Positions 14,487 through 22,098 are shown, numbered from the stretch's first letter. The stretch: DNA of 32,927 bases from Fen-671 sp035502515 (GCA_035502515.1 DATJUH010000346.1:1-32927); one strand, 5' to 3'. The notes: generated by a model not told the origin, from the letters alone. Made by a program: numbers and translations.

Positions 14487-16385
14487 TCAGCCAAGGTTGC
14501 GCCACCCCACCCTTTGCCATCCGCGCGGAGCCAGCAGCCTGAACCCGCCGGAGACGACGGCGATCACGACGAACACCAGCAGCAAAGCCAGCACCGTCAT
14601 GGCCGTGCCGATGTCGTAGTGGTAGTTGCTGACCCACGAATTGATGGCGACGGAGATCGGCTCCTGCCCCGGCGGGTACAGCAGCTGCGAGATGGGCAGC
14701 TCGAAGAACGTCTTCGTGAACGTTACGAGCCACGCCAGCACCAGCACACGGGAAACCACCGGTACGTAGGCGGACCGCCAGGCCGAGATAGCCCGGGCGC
14801 CGTGCACCCTGGCCGCCTCCAGCAACGAAGTGTGCACCTGGGCGACCTGGCCCATCATGATGCGGGACTGCGTCGGCACGCTCGTCGCCAGATAGCCCAT
14901 GACGAGCAGAGGCAACGTCTCGTACAGGTCCAGCCCGAACCGGCCGGCGATGGGCAGGTTGAAGGCGAAGATGTAGCCCGCCCCGAGGACGATCCCGGGA
15001 AGTGCGATCGAGCCGAGCAGGAGCAGGTCGCCTGCCTTCGTGAAGCGCCCGGGCCGGCGGTGGGCCAACAAGCGCGCTACCCCGAGGCCGAGCACCGCCG
15101 TGACCGTGGCCGTTATCGCCGCCAGCTCCAGGGAGAGCAGAAGAGGCGCGGCGATAGTGCTCGCCCCCTCGACCTGGACGTGGCCATAGGAGGTCGAGCC
15201 GGACAGGACTTCCCTGTACGCGTTCAACGTCAGGTCATGGGCACCTATCTCAACGCCCAGGTTGCTCACGAACGAGCCGTAAAAGGCCCCCAGCGCCGGC
15301 GCTCCCAGGGCGAGCAGGAAAAAGCCGGCCACAACCGTCGTCATGGCCCACTTGGCCGGGCGCCGCAGGAGGTGGCGGTTGGCCGGGCGGGTGCGCCCGG
15401 ACAGGATGGCGTAGGACCGGCCCCGGGTCACCCGGGACTGGAACGCCAGCGGGATGGCGGCCGACAGGAGGAGCAGGATGCTGAGCACGCCGGCCACCCC
15501 GAACTGGGCCGGCAGGTTGCTTATGGCCTCGTAGATACCGTAAGTGGCCATCTGGAAATGGGATTGAAAGGCCAGGGTGGACGAGACCCCGTAGTCGCTC
15601 ATGGTTTCGGCGAAGACGAGCGCTATGGAGGCCAGGACGGCCGGGGCCAGGATGGGGACGACCATCCTGGCTGTGGCCACCCTGCCTCCGCCGTGGACCC
15701 GCACTGCCTCTTCGTACTGGCTGCCGAGGCCTCCGAGGGCGGCCGAAATGGTGAGGTAGGCAAAGGGGGCGTTGGCCAGCGCCAGCACGAACACGACCCC
15801 GGCGGGGCCGAAGAATATGTCGTACACGCCCGAAGCATTGATGCCCATCTGGGCGAAGACGCCCTTCGGTTCCAGGAGGTACTGCCATCCCTGGGCCATG
15901 AGGTATGTGGGGACAAGGAGGAGCGCCCACATGAAACCGGGCCAGATCCGGCGGCCGCCGACGTTGGTGCGCTGGACCAGCCAGGCCAGCCCGCCACCTA
16001 CCAGCAGGTCCAGGGCACATACCGCGCAACTCACCCAGATGGAGTTGACGAGGGCCTTCAGCGCGTTGGCCTGTAGCGCCTGGCTGAACGCAGACAGAGT
16101 GAACCACGAAGTGCCCTGACCGAACATCCGGGGGGAAACCGTCTGCAGTAAGAAGGCGCCCACGGGTACCGCCACCAGGATGCACAGGATCAGCCAGACG
16201 ACCCAGGCCCCGCCATATCGGGTCAGGGTATCGACCACCCTGGCTTTCAAGGCTTTTGCGCCCCGCCTGCGCCCGGTGACCGGCAGGCCGGCCGGGGCCG
16301 GGGCCGGGGCGGCAAGGGCGGGGCCAGCGCTTTGAGGGCTTGCCCCTTCCGGCTGTTGTAGCGCTAGCGGAGTAGCCTGCGACAC
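14487..16385 (-). CDS. Fused double permease of an ABC importer (FbpB/ThiP-like)
   Basis: 632 residues with about twelve membrane helices arranged as two consecutive binding-protein-dependent permease domains. Each carries an EAA-type loop: EEAVRVHGGGRVATARMVVPILAP in the first half and LEAARVHGARAISAWRSAYVPVV in the second, the contacts for the ATPase. Such fused permeases are characteristic of Fe(III) (FbpB), thiamin (ThiP) and 2-aminoethylphosphonate systems. The N-terminal ~45 residues are Ala/Pro/Gly-rich, with a CCGGGG microsatellite. GTG start with AGGAG 4 nt upstream. It is followed by the ATPase one base after its stop. Confidence 0.93.
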   Translation of the reverse strand: MSQATPLALQQPEGASPQSAGPALAAPAPAPAGLPVTGRRRGAKALKARVVDTLTRYGGAWVVWLILCILVAVPVGAFLLQTVSPRMFGQGTSWFTLSAFSQALQANALKALVNSIWVSCAVCALDLLVGGGLAWLVQRTNVGGRRIWPGFMWALLLVPTYLMAQGWQYLLEPKGVFAQMGINASGVYDIFFGPAGVVFVLALANAPFAYLTISAALGGLGSQYEEAVRVHGGGRVATARMVVPILAPAVLASIALVFAETMSDYGVSSTLAFQSHFQMATYGIYEAISNLPAQFGVAGVLSILLLLSAAIPLAFQSRVTRGRSYAILSGRTRPANRHLLRRPAKWAMTTVVAGFFLLALGAPALGAFYGSFVSNLGVEIGAHDLTLNAYREVLSGSTSYGHVQVEGASTIAAPLLLSLELAAITATVTAVLGLGVARLLAHRRPGRFTKAGDLLLLGSIALPGIVLGAGYIFAFNLPIAGRFGLDLYETLPLLVMGYLATSVPTQSRIMMGQVAQVHTSLLEAARVHGARAISAWRSAYVPVVSRVLVLAWLVTFTKTFFELPISQLLYPPGQEPISVAINSWVSNYHYDIGTAMTVLALLLVFVVIAVVSGGFRLLAPRGWQRVGWRNLG

Positions 16386-16500
16386 CTAGCTCCTATCGAC
16401 GTTTTCGCTTGTTCGACGACGTTGCCTGTTCGACGATGCCGAGCCCGGATGGCGTGTTCGGACGATGTTGCCTAGTTCTTTTTTCCTTTGAGGTTGGCGC
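16386..16500. repeat. Intergenic 17-bp repeats resembling the 3' end of the binding-protein gene
   Basis: The gap between the binding-protein and permease genes contains copies on the pattern TTCGACGAYGTTGYCTG: 16412-16428, a diverged copy at 16395-16411, the start of one at 16429, and one with an extra base at 16457-16475. The same pattern occurs at 16504-16520 inside the binding-protein gene, where it encodes its last residues (DNIVE). The gap therefore looks like amplified gene-end sequence. Confidence 0.75.
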
Positions 16501-17592
16501 CTATTCGACGATGTTGTCTGTGAACCAGGTGTTGACGGTGTCCTCGCGCGAACCCCAGGTGTAGGGGTTGATGGTCTGGACCTTGATGGTCGACAACGCC
16601 GGCAGGGCCTTCAGCGGGTTTACGCCTTGCAGGACCGGCCAGTAGAGCGAGTCGCCGGTCGGGTCGCCCGACTGCATCAGCTGCTGACCCTGGGTCGACA
16701 GCACGAACTCGATGAACTTCTCCGCTTCGAGCTGCTCGGCCCTGGGGGCCTTGGAGTCGATCCCGAGGGCGCTCGGCAGAGCGGTGACCGGCGGGAGGAA
16801 CTTGACCTTGATGCTGGGATCCTTCAGGCCGGCACCGATCCCGGCCGAGCTCTGGATCAGCGCCAGCTTGATGATGCCGGCTTCCAGGGCGGCCAGGGTG
16901 TCGCCGTTGGTCAGGTATACGTGCAGGCCGTTGTTCTCGAGGTCGGTGTAGAACTTCTCGCCCTGGCTGACGCCGCCGAGGTAGTTCATCATGCCGGCGA
17001 CGAAGGGGTAGGTGGGCCCGGATACGGCCGGGTCGTTCATGCCGATGTCGCCGTTCCATTTCGACGAGAGCAACTGGTTCCAGGTCGTCGGTGGGCCCGA
17101 GACGGTTTTGTCGTTGTAGACGAGCGTGCCGGCCATGGTCAGGCCCGTCGGGACGTAGCTCTTGTCAGGCGGGACAGCCTCCTTGCCGATGGCGTTCCAG
17201 CTGACAGTCGGTTCCCACCCCTTCATGAGAAGGCCCTGCTGGTCCAGGGAAGCGAACGCGGTCGCCCCGTCGACCCAGAGCAGGCCCCACTTGGGGTTGT
17301 TCTTTTCGGCTTCGATCTTGGTCAGGAGAGGGCCGGTGCTGTTGTCGTCGAGCTCGACCTTGATCCCGGTGGCTTTCTGGAAGGCTGTGGTCTCGGTCGA
17401 GTCGTAGCCCTGGGCAGAATAGACAACCAACGGGGGCCCCGGTGGGGTGGTGGTGGCGGTGGTGGCGGCGGACGCCGTGCCGGCACCAGTGGTGAGGGTC
17501 AGGGCCGCGCTCGCGAGCACAACGCTGGCCAGACTTGTTACTGCGGCACGCGTTTTGGCTCGCGGCGCAACTTTCTGTGAATGGCTGAGCAT
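16501..17592 (-). CDS. Extracellular solute-binding protein of the ABC importer (iron(III)-type family)
   Basis: 363 residues from ATG 17592. N-terminal export signal: basic KVAPRAKTRAAV, hydrophobic SLASVVLASAALTLTTGAG, and a cleavage site after ASA near residue 41; no lipobox Cys, so it is secreted or tethered otherwise. The mature part begins with a Thr/Pro linker, then PLVVYSAQGYDSTETTAFQKATGIKVELDD, the fold start of type 2 periplasmic binding proteins. GDTLAALEAGIIKLALIQSS and TGLTMAGTLVYNDKTV match the Fbp/AfuA/PhnS superfamily. I do not see the adjacent tyrosine pair of classic FbpA, so the ligand is open. It is the first gene of the operon; a TACTGT -10-like motif lies 8 nt before the ATG, and a stronger promoter lies further upstream. 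Confidence 0.88.
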   Translation of the reverse strand: MLSHSQKVAPRAKTRAAVTSLASVVLASAALTLTTGAGTASAATTATTTPPGPPLVVYSAQGYDSTETTAFQKATGIKVELDDNSTGPLLTKIEAEKNNPKWGLLWVDGATAFASLDQQGLLMKGWEPTVSWNAIGKEAVPPDKSYVPTGLTMAGTLVYNDKTVSGPPTTWNQLLSSKWNGDIGMNDPAVSGPTYPFVAGMMNYLGGVSQGEKFYTDLENNGLHVYLTNGDTLAALEAGIIKLALIQSSAGIGAGLKDPSIKVKFLPPVTALPSALGIDSKAPRAEQLEAEKFIEFVLSTQGQQLMQSGDPTGDSLYWPVLQGVNPLKALPALSTIKVQTINPYTWGSREDTVNTWFTDNIVE

Positions 17593-17600
17593 GGCCAAAG

Positions 17601-17606
17601 ACAGTA
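17601..17606 (-). promoter_or_regulatory. -10-like TACTGT close to the binding-protein start
   Basis: On the minus strand TACTGT, 8 nt, then ATG at 17592; compatible with a leaderless transcript. It may coexist with the upstream promoter. Confidence 0.35.
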
Positions 17607-17666
17607 AATGCGCGACTTTAACGCCCAGTTACGCAAACCCGGACCCAGGGTTACAAGGCCCTGAAT

Positions 17667-17685
17667 TTAGGGGCAATCAACCTGA
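17667..17685 (-). promoter_or_regulatory. Partial DtxR/IdeR-like iron box
   Basis: Minus-strand sequence TCAGGTTGATTGCCCCTAA. Against the mycobacterial IdeR consensus (TWAGGTTAGSCTAACCTWA) the outer arms match (T-AGGTT and CCTAA) but the centre does not: 11 of 19 positions by eye. It lies a few bases downstream of the start expected from the -10 at 17695-17700, where a repressor would block transcription. Suggestive only. Confidence 0.35.
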
Positions 17686-17694
17686 CGATCATTC

Positions 17695-17700
17695 TTATAA
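17695..17700 (-). promoter_or_regulatory. Second putative -10 (TTATAA) of the transport operon
   Basis: AT-rich TTTTATAAG in otherwise GC-rich DNA, reading toward the operon; no good -35 partner seen. Transcription would begin near 17688, directly at the edge of the DtxR-like site. Confidence 0.3.
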
Positions 17701-17727
17701 AACCCGCCAACACCCGGGCTCCTCCGG

Positions 17728-17756
17728 ATGGTATAGGCGGCGGAGGGCCTCGTCAA
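17728..17756 (-). promoter_or_regulatory. Sigma70-like promoter TTGACG - 17 bp - TACCAT
   Basis: On the minus strand a -35 TTGACG (17756-17751) and a -10 TACCAT (17733-17728) are separated by exactly 17 bp. It is the only clear two-part promoter I found, pointing at the transport operon about 135 bp upstream of the first ATG. Confidence 0.5.
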
Positions 17757-17898
17757 CTGTGCGACGGGATAACTACGCTTTCGGGCTGTTGCCCAAAATG
17801 CCTTGGCACAACAGGGCCAGTCTCGTTTGTTAGCTTGACGGGCCGGACCGGGCGAGAGCCCGTGTCAGGCCCTCGGGCCAGTTTCGGCCGCAAGTGAG

Positions 17899-17989
17899 AG
17901 CCGGCGTTAGAGGCTGGGGCCACAAGCTGGCGTTAGAGGCTGGCGTTAGAGGCTGGCGCCGGAGGCTGGCGCGAGAGGCTGGCGCCGGA
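17899..17989. repeat. 7 x 13-bp tandem repeat upstream of the FGGY kinase
   Basis: Seven consecutive 13-bp units on the pattern GGCTGGCGTTAGA, from 17899-17911 to 17977-17989, with variation mainly in the second half of the unit. A 13-bp period shifts frame at every copy, and the array lies upstream of the chosen ATG, so it is noncoding. Confidence 0.95.
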
Positions 17990-18002
17990 TGCCGAGGCGC
18001 CC

Positions 18003-18008
18003 TAGCTT
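18003..18008 (+). promoter_or_regulatory. -10 element TAGCTT, leaderless start of the FGGY kinase
   Basis: TAGCTT, 8 nt, then ATG at 18017. No Shine-Dalgarno sequence. The -35 position would fall inside the 13-bp repeat array. Confidence 0.45.
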
Positions 18009-18016
18009 GGCCCGCG

Positions 18017-19702
18017 ATGGCAAAACGAGCGCTGGGCCTGGACCTCGGGTCTTCCTCCGTCCGGGCGATCGTGTTCGAGTACGGGGGCCGAGCCGAACTC
18101 TCCGCCCTCCCCGGCGCGCTGGCCCGGCGGCCGCGCCACCTTGTCTCGACGGAGCCCGGCCAGGCCACCTTCGACGCGGACGGCTACCTTTCTGATCTGG
18201 CCGCGTGCGTCGACGAGCTACAGGCCGGGGGCCACCTCGAGGGCGTAGGCGACGTCGCCCTCGACAGCCAGTGGCACTCCGTGGTCGCCGTTGACCGTCA
18301 AGGCCGCCCGGTGACGGAAGTGATCTCGTGGGCGGACACCCGCCCGCGCCGGCCCGGCGCCTCGTCTCGCCTCGCTCAATCGCCCGAGCCTCTCGAGGAG
18401 CTCCGCCAACGGACGGGTTGCGCCTTCGCCCCCATGTACTGGACCTGGCGAGTGCCCTGGCTGCGGGCCGGCCTGAGTAACGGAGCCGGCGACAGCTCTT
18501 TTCCCCGGTTCCTCGGGCTTTCCGAGTACGTCGGGCTCCGGCTGCTCGGCGACCCCTCCATGTCGGTCTCGATGGCCTCGGGCACGGGGCTGCTTTCTAC
18601 CGCCGGCCGCCGCTGGGACGAGCAGGCCCTGGAACTGGCCGGCGTTGGGCCCGGGGCGCTCCCTGAGCTCGCCAGCCCGGACTGGACGGGGCGGCTGGCC
18701 GGAGATTGGCGCCGGCGCTGGCCCGAACTGGCCGGCGCCGTCTGGCACCCGGCACTGGGCGACGGGGCGGCGGCCAACCTCGGGGTCGGCTGCGACGGGC
18801 CGCGACGGGCGGCGATCACGATAGGCACCTCGGCGGCCGTGAGGGCGGTGACCGTTGACGGCGCCGGAGACCAGCGCTCGGCCTCTTCGCGGGTCTCGCT
18901 GCCGCACCTGCCGGCCGGCCTGTGGCGCTACTGCGTCGACTACGAGCGGGTGGTGACCGGCGCCGCGTACAGCAGCGGTGGCCAGTTGTACGCCTGGGCG
19001 CTGACGATCTGGGAAGGCCCGGCCGCCAAAGATAGCGGCAGCGAGGCCGTGGCTATCGCGGCCAGCGGCGGGGGAGCAGCCAGTGGCAGGTCAAAAGCAA
19101 GGAGCGGGGGGCCAGGCAACAGCGGAGGAGAGGGAGGCGGGGCCGGGGCGGCCGCCTCCATCAGCTTCGATCGCGACGTCCCCGTCGGGGCCGGGAGCGA
19201 CGGCGTTCTCGTCATCCCCTGGCACGGCGGCACCCGACCTCCGGCGCCGCTCGTCCCGGCCGGGCTGGGCGCCGTGCTGAGCCTCGGCTTCGCGCACACG
19301 GGCGCCCACATCGTGTCCGCCGCCGTCGAGGCGGTCTGCTTTCAGGTGGCCGGCGGCCTGGCCGACCTCGAAGCGGGCGCCGGCCGGCCGCTGGAAGTAA
19401 TCGTCAATGGCGGGGCCGTGGAGGGCTCGTCATGGTGGCGACGACGGCTGGCAGCCACGCTCGGCCGGCGGGTCCTTTTTTCCAGCGTCCCGGAGACGAC
19501 GGCCCGGGGCGCGGTGGCGGCCGCGCTCGGGGTCGAGCTCGGCGCCGGGGATGTGGAAGGCGAGGTGATCGAGCCGGGAGAGGCCGACGTGGCCGTCCTG
19601 GCCCAAGCCCGCCGGCGCTGGGCCGACTGTTACGAGAAGCTCCTGCCCCTCGCCACAGAGGCTGTTGCCACTGATACGAATGCCACTACCGGCAGTCTTT
19701 GA
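18017..19702 (+). CDS. FGGY-family carbohydrate kinase (gluconokinase/xylulokinase-like)
   Basis: ATP-dependent phosphorylation of a sugar or sugar acid in the cytoplasm. 561 residues. The phosphate-binding motif DLGSSSVRA is at 9-17, the FGGY substrate motif SWADTR at 104-109 (gluconokinases and xylulokinases carry W-x-D-x-R here), the second ATP motif ITIGTSAAVR near 265-275, and NGGAVEGSSWW near 470 (the adenosine motif). An unusual Gly/Ser/Ala-rich insertion lies at about 346-378 (SGRSKARSGGPGNSGGEGGG), making the protein longer than the usual 490-510 residues. The frame is open upstream to 17894 through the 13-bp repeat, but ATG 18017 directly precedes the domain and has a -10 motif. The substrate is uncertain; gluconate is my first guess. 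Confidence 0.88.
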   Translation: MAKRALGLDLGSSSVRAIVFEYGGRAELSALPGALARRPRHLVSTEPGQATFDADGYLSDLAACVDELQAGGHLEGVGDVALDSQWHSVVAVDRQGRPVTEVISWADTRPRRPGASSRLAQSPEPLEELRQRTGCAFAPMYWTWRVPWLRAGLSNGAGDSSFPRFLGLSEYVGLRLLGDPSMSVSMASGTGLLSTAGRRWDEQALELAGVGPGALPELASPDWTGRLAGDWRRRWPELAGAVWHPALGDGAAANLGVGCDGPRRAAITIGTSAAVRAVTVDGAGDQRSASSRVSLPHLPAGLWRYCVDYERVVTGAAYSSGGQLYAWALTIWEGPAAKDSGSEAVAIAASGGGAASGRSKARSGGPGNSGGEGGGAGAAASISFDRDVPVGAGSDGVLVIPWHGGTRPPAPLVPAGLGAVLSLGFAHTGAHIVSAAVEAVCFQVAGGLADLEAGAGRPLEVIVNGGAVEGSSWWRRRLAATLGRRVLFSSVPETTARGAVAAALGVELGAGDVEGEVIEPGEADVAVLAQARRRWADCYEKLLPLATEAVATDTNATTGSL

Positions 19703-19720
19703 CGAGCCAGACTGGGTGCG

Positions 19721-20416
19721 GTGGTGGTCGACCTGGTACCAAACAGGAAGTCGAGCGGGGCACAGGTGCAGTCGGTCAACGTCGGCAATCTGGTGCCCAA
19801 CCCGGCCAAAGGGGGGGTGACCGGTTTTGGCAAACGGCCGGCCGAGGGGCCCGTCTTTGTGAGTGCGCCCGGGACGGACAAGGGTAAGAGCGGCGTCGAG
19901 GGCGACGCCATCGGCGACAGGGCGGCCCACGGGGGCGACGACCAGGCCGTGTACGCCTTCGCCAGGGAAGACCTCGACGACTGGGAGAGGGCGCTGCACC
20001 GGGAGCTGGTCAATGGCTCGTTCGGCGAGAACTTCACCACGGTGGGCCTGGACCCCAACGAAGCATTTATCGGCGAACGCTGGCAGGTGGGCGACAGGCT
20101 GCTGCTCCAGGTGACCGCGCCCCGGATACCCTGCAAGACATTTGCGGCCAGGATGGGCGTCCGACGGTGGGCGCGGCGTTTCACCGAGGCGGGGAGGCCG
20201 GGCGCCTACCTGCGGGTCCTCGAACCAGGCCCGGTCTGCGCCGGCGACCCGGTGAGGATTGCTCACCGGCCGGCGCACGGGGTGACGATCTCGATGGCGC
20301 TTTTTGCCCTCACGCTCAAGCCCGAAACGCTGACCGACCTCGTGGCCGCTTGGGACGACCTGCCCGCAGAGACGCAGCGCAATGTGAAGGAACGCCTGGG
20401 GTGCACCGTCCGGTAA
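19721..20416 (+). CDS. MOSC domain protein (YiiM-like)
   Basis: 231 residues. It starts with VQSVNVGNLVPNPAKGGVTGFGKRPAEGPVFV and contains GDAIGDRAAHGGDDQAVYAF, FGENFTTVGLDPNEAFIGERWQVGD and the cysteine motif RIPCKTFAARM, all hallmarks of MOSC domains that bind molybdenum cofactor or activate sulfur, as in YiiM, which reduces N-hydroxylated compounds. A C-terminal helical part follows. GTG start 18 nt after the kinase stop; no good ribosome binding site seen. The 3' end overlaps the following lipoprotein gene by up to 16 bp, so the two are probably cotranscribed. The physiological substrate is unknown. Confidence 0.9.
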   Translation: MVVDLVPNRKSSGAQVQSVNVGNLVPNPAKGGVTGFGKRPAEGPVFVSAPGTDKGKSGVEGDAIGDRAAHGGDDQAVYAFAREDLDDWERALHRELVNGSFGENFTTVGLDPNEAFIGERWQVGDRLLLQVTAPRIPCKTFAARMGVRRWARRFTEAGRPGAYLRVLEPGPVCAGDPVRIAHRPAHGVTISMALFALTLKPETLTDLVAAWDDLPAETQRNVKERLGCTVR

Positions 20417-22098
20417 CCCGGGTGGCGCGTCCGGTGGTGCGGGTGCCCTGTCCGCAAACCCGGGCGTCCCGTTGGGCGAAGGGTGCCGCCATCGCGGTCC
20501 TGGCCGCCGGCCTGGCCATCGCCGGCTGTGGCGCGGCCGGAGGGCACTCGGCGGCGCCGACTACCACAGTGAACAAAGCGGTGACCGCGGGTAAGGCGGC
20601 GGGCGACGGGAAGGGGACGGCCGCCCACCCCGGTTCGGCCGCCGCTCAGGCTGGCCCGGCCACGTTCGAGGGGCCTGACGGGGTGGAGGCGCGCTGGGTT
20701 ATCGATGAGAACCAGAAACCGGGCACTACCGCCTGGCGCCTTTCCGGCCAAGCCAATGGTGCTCCGATAAACGGCTACGCCAGCCTCACAGCGGTCAGCG
20801 AGGGCGGAAGAGTCAGGCTGTACGTGACTACCCGGGCTGCCCGCTACCACATCAGCGCCTACCGCATGGGTTATTACGGGGGAAAAGGCGGTCGTCTGGT
20901 CTGGGGATCGGGCGAGCTGAAAGGGGTCGTCCAGCCCACCTGCACCCTCACGCCGGGCACCAACATGGTGGCCTGTGACAATTGGGCGCCGTCCATAACC
21001 CTTACGATCGGCCCGCAGTTCGTCCAGGGCGACTACCTGTTCAAGCTCGTCGCCGACCCGGGCCAACAAAGCTATATACCGCTTACGGTTTGGGACCCCT
21101 CCAGCCACGCCGCCTACGTGGTCCAAAACAGCGTCCTTACCTGGCAGGGCTGGAACAACTGGGGCGGTTACGACATGTACGGCGGCGCCCCGGTAGGCCA
21201 GACGCCTCAGTACGCCAACCGGGCGCTGGTGGAGTCCTTCGACCGGCCCTACGCCAACGGCAACGGGGCGGCCGACTTCATGGCTCTCGAGTTCCCGCTC
21301 GTCTACTGGGCAGAAGAGCACGGCCTGGACGTCACCTACTGGACGGACGTCACGTTTGCCCAGTTCCCGTACCTGCTCGAGAACCACAAGGCGCTGCTCA
21401 CCCTGGGCCATGACGAGTCATGGACCCTGAGGGAACGCAATGGCGTCATCGCCGCCCGCGCCGCCGGCGTGAACGTCGTCTACTTCGGGGCGTCACCCGT
21501 TTTGCGCCACGTGCGTCTCGAGCCCAGCCCGTTGGGCCGCGACCGTGAAGAAGTCGACTACCGGGACCCGACGGCCGACCCCATTTATGGCACCGACCCC
21601 CTGAACGCCACGGGCAACACCTGGGCGCAGCCACCTGACGACGACCCGCCGAGCCAGGTGGTGGGGGACACCTACCAGGGCTACGGGCTCGACGACCCGA
21701 TGGTCGTGACCGACGCCAACGCCTGGCCTTTCGCCGGCACCGGGGTCACCGACGGCACCCAGTTGAAGGGCGTCGAGGCCGGTGACTACGACGCCTACGA
21801 CACCAGTCAGCCCGACCCGCCCAACGTGGAAGTCCTGTCCCACTCGCCCGTGCAGCCCGAGGTCGGCCACCTCATGTACGCCGATATGACCTACTACACG
21901 TGGCCCGGCAGCGGGGGAGGGGTACTGGCCACGGGCACGATCGGTTGGATCCCGGCCCTGTCGGCGTGCACGGGGCCGCTGCCGGCCTGCCCGGCCGGCG
22001 TCGTGCAGTCAGTGACGGGCAACATATTGCGCCTTTTCGGGAAAGGGCCGGCGGGCAAGTACCACGCCTCGGTGGCCAACTGGCAGCAGTACTACTAG
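20401..22098 (+). CDS. Lipoprotein with N,N-dimethylformamidase large-subunit-like domain
   Basis: 565 residues. Basic start, hydrophobic AAIAVLAAGLAI and lipobox AIAGC with the lipidated Cys at about residue 43, then an Ala/Gly/Thr linker to residue 92. The mature domain carries ARYHISAYRMGYYGGKGGRLVWGSGELKG, GDYLFKLVADPGQQSYIPLTVWD, NSVLTWQGWNNWGGYDMYGG, SFDRPYANGNGAADFMALEFPLVYWAEEHGLDVTYWTDVTF and LTLGHDESWTLRERNGV, which match the C-terminal domain of DMFase beta subunits (glutaminase-I-like fold). Whether it is an amidohydrolase here is unknown. Start: GTG 20401 overlaps the MOSC stop; GTG 20422 is an alternative. The first codons are a 3 x 21-bp repeat giving seven-residue repeats (RPVTRVA RPVVRVP CPQTRAS). 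Confidence 0.85.
   Translation: MHRPVTRVARPVVRVPCPQTRASRWAKGAAIAVLAAGLAIAGCGAAGGHSAAPTTTVNKAVTAGKAAGDGKGTAAHPGSAAAQAGPATFEGPDGVEARWVIDENQKPGTTAWRLSGQANGAPINGYASLTAVSEGGRVRLYVTTRAARYHISAYRMGYYGGKGGRLVWGSGELKGVVQPTCTLTPGTNMVACDNWAPSITLTIGPQFVQGDYLFKLVADPGQQSYIPLTVWDPSSHAAYVVQNSVLTWQGWNNWGGYDMYGGAPVGQTPQYANRALVESFDRPYANGNGAADFMALEFPLVYWAEEHGLDVTYWTDVTFAQFPYLLENHKALLTLGHDESWTLRERNGVIAARAAGVNVVYFGASPVLRHVRLEPSPLGRDREEVDYRDPTADPIYGTDPLNATGNTWAQPPDDDPPSQVVGDTYQGYGLDDPMVVTDANAWPFAGTGVTDGTQLKGVEAGDYDAYDTSQPDPPNVEVLSHSPVQPEVGHLMYADMTYYTWPGSGGGVLATGTIGWIPALSACTGPLPACPAGVVQSVTGNILRLFGKGPAGKYHASVANWQQYY
20407..20469. repeat. 3 x 21-bp degenerate tandem repeat at the lipoprotein gene start
   Basis: Units 20407-20427, 20428-20448 and 20449-20469 share the pattern YGTCCGGTNRYNCGGGTGSC. 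It spans the MOSC stop codon and the first codons of the next gene. Confidence 0.7.

Larger units (their letters stand above)
17593..18016. other. Divergent regulatory region between transport operon and FGGY kinase
   Basis: 424 bp without a supported gene. Read toward the operon it holds a sigma70-like promoter (17728-17756), a second -10 (17695-17700), a partial DtxR-like palindrome (17667-17685) and a proximal -10 (17601-17606). It also has small hairpins at 17646-17663, 17721-17746 and around 17788-17816. Toward the kinase it holds a seven-unit 13-bp repeat and a -10-like hexamer. Confidence 0.6.

Noticed and set aside
14262..16076. 604-codon plus-strand frame opposite the permease
   Set aside because: Charged, Gly/Arg/His-rich antisense translation; the minus strand encodes two clear permease domains.
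17721..17870. Riboswitch in the leader of the transport operon or kinase
   Set aside because: A few small stems exist, but I find no conserved core of TPP, cobalamin, SAM or other known classes.
17899..17989. CRISPR array
   Set aside because: Units are contiguous 13-bp copies without spacers; there are no cas genes in the window.
17894..18016. N-terminal extension of the FGGY kinase
   Set aside because: The extension is translated 13-bp repeat; ATG 18017 directly precedes the first kinase motif and has a -10 element.
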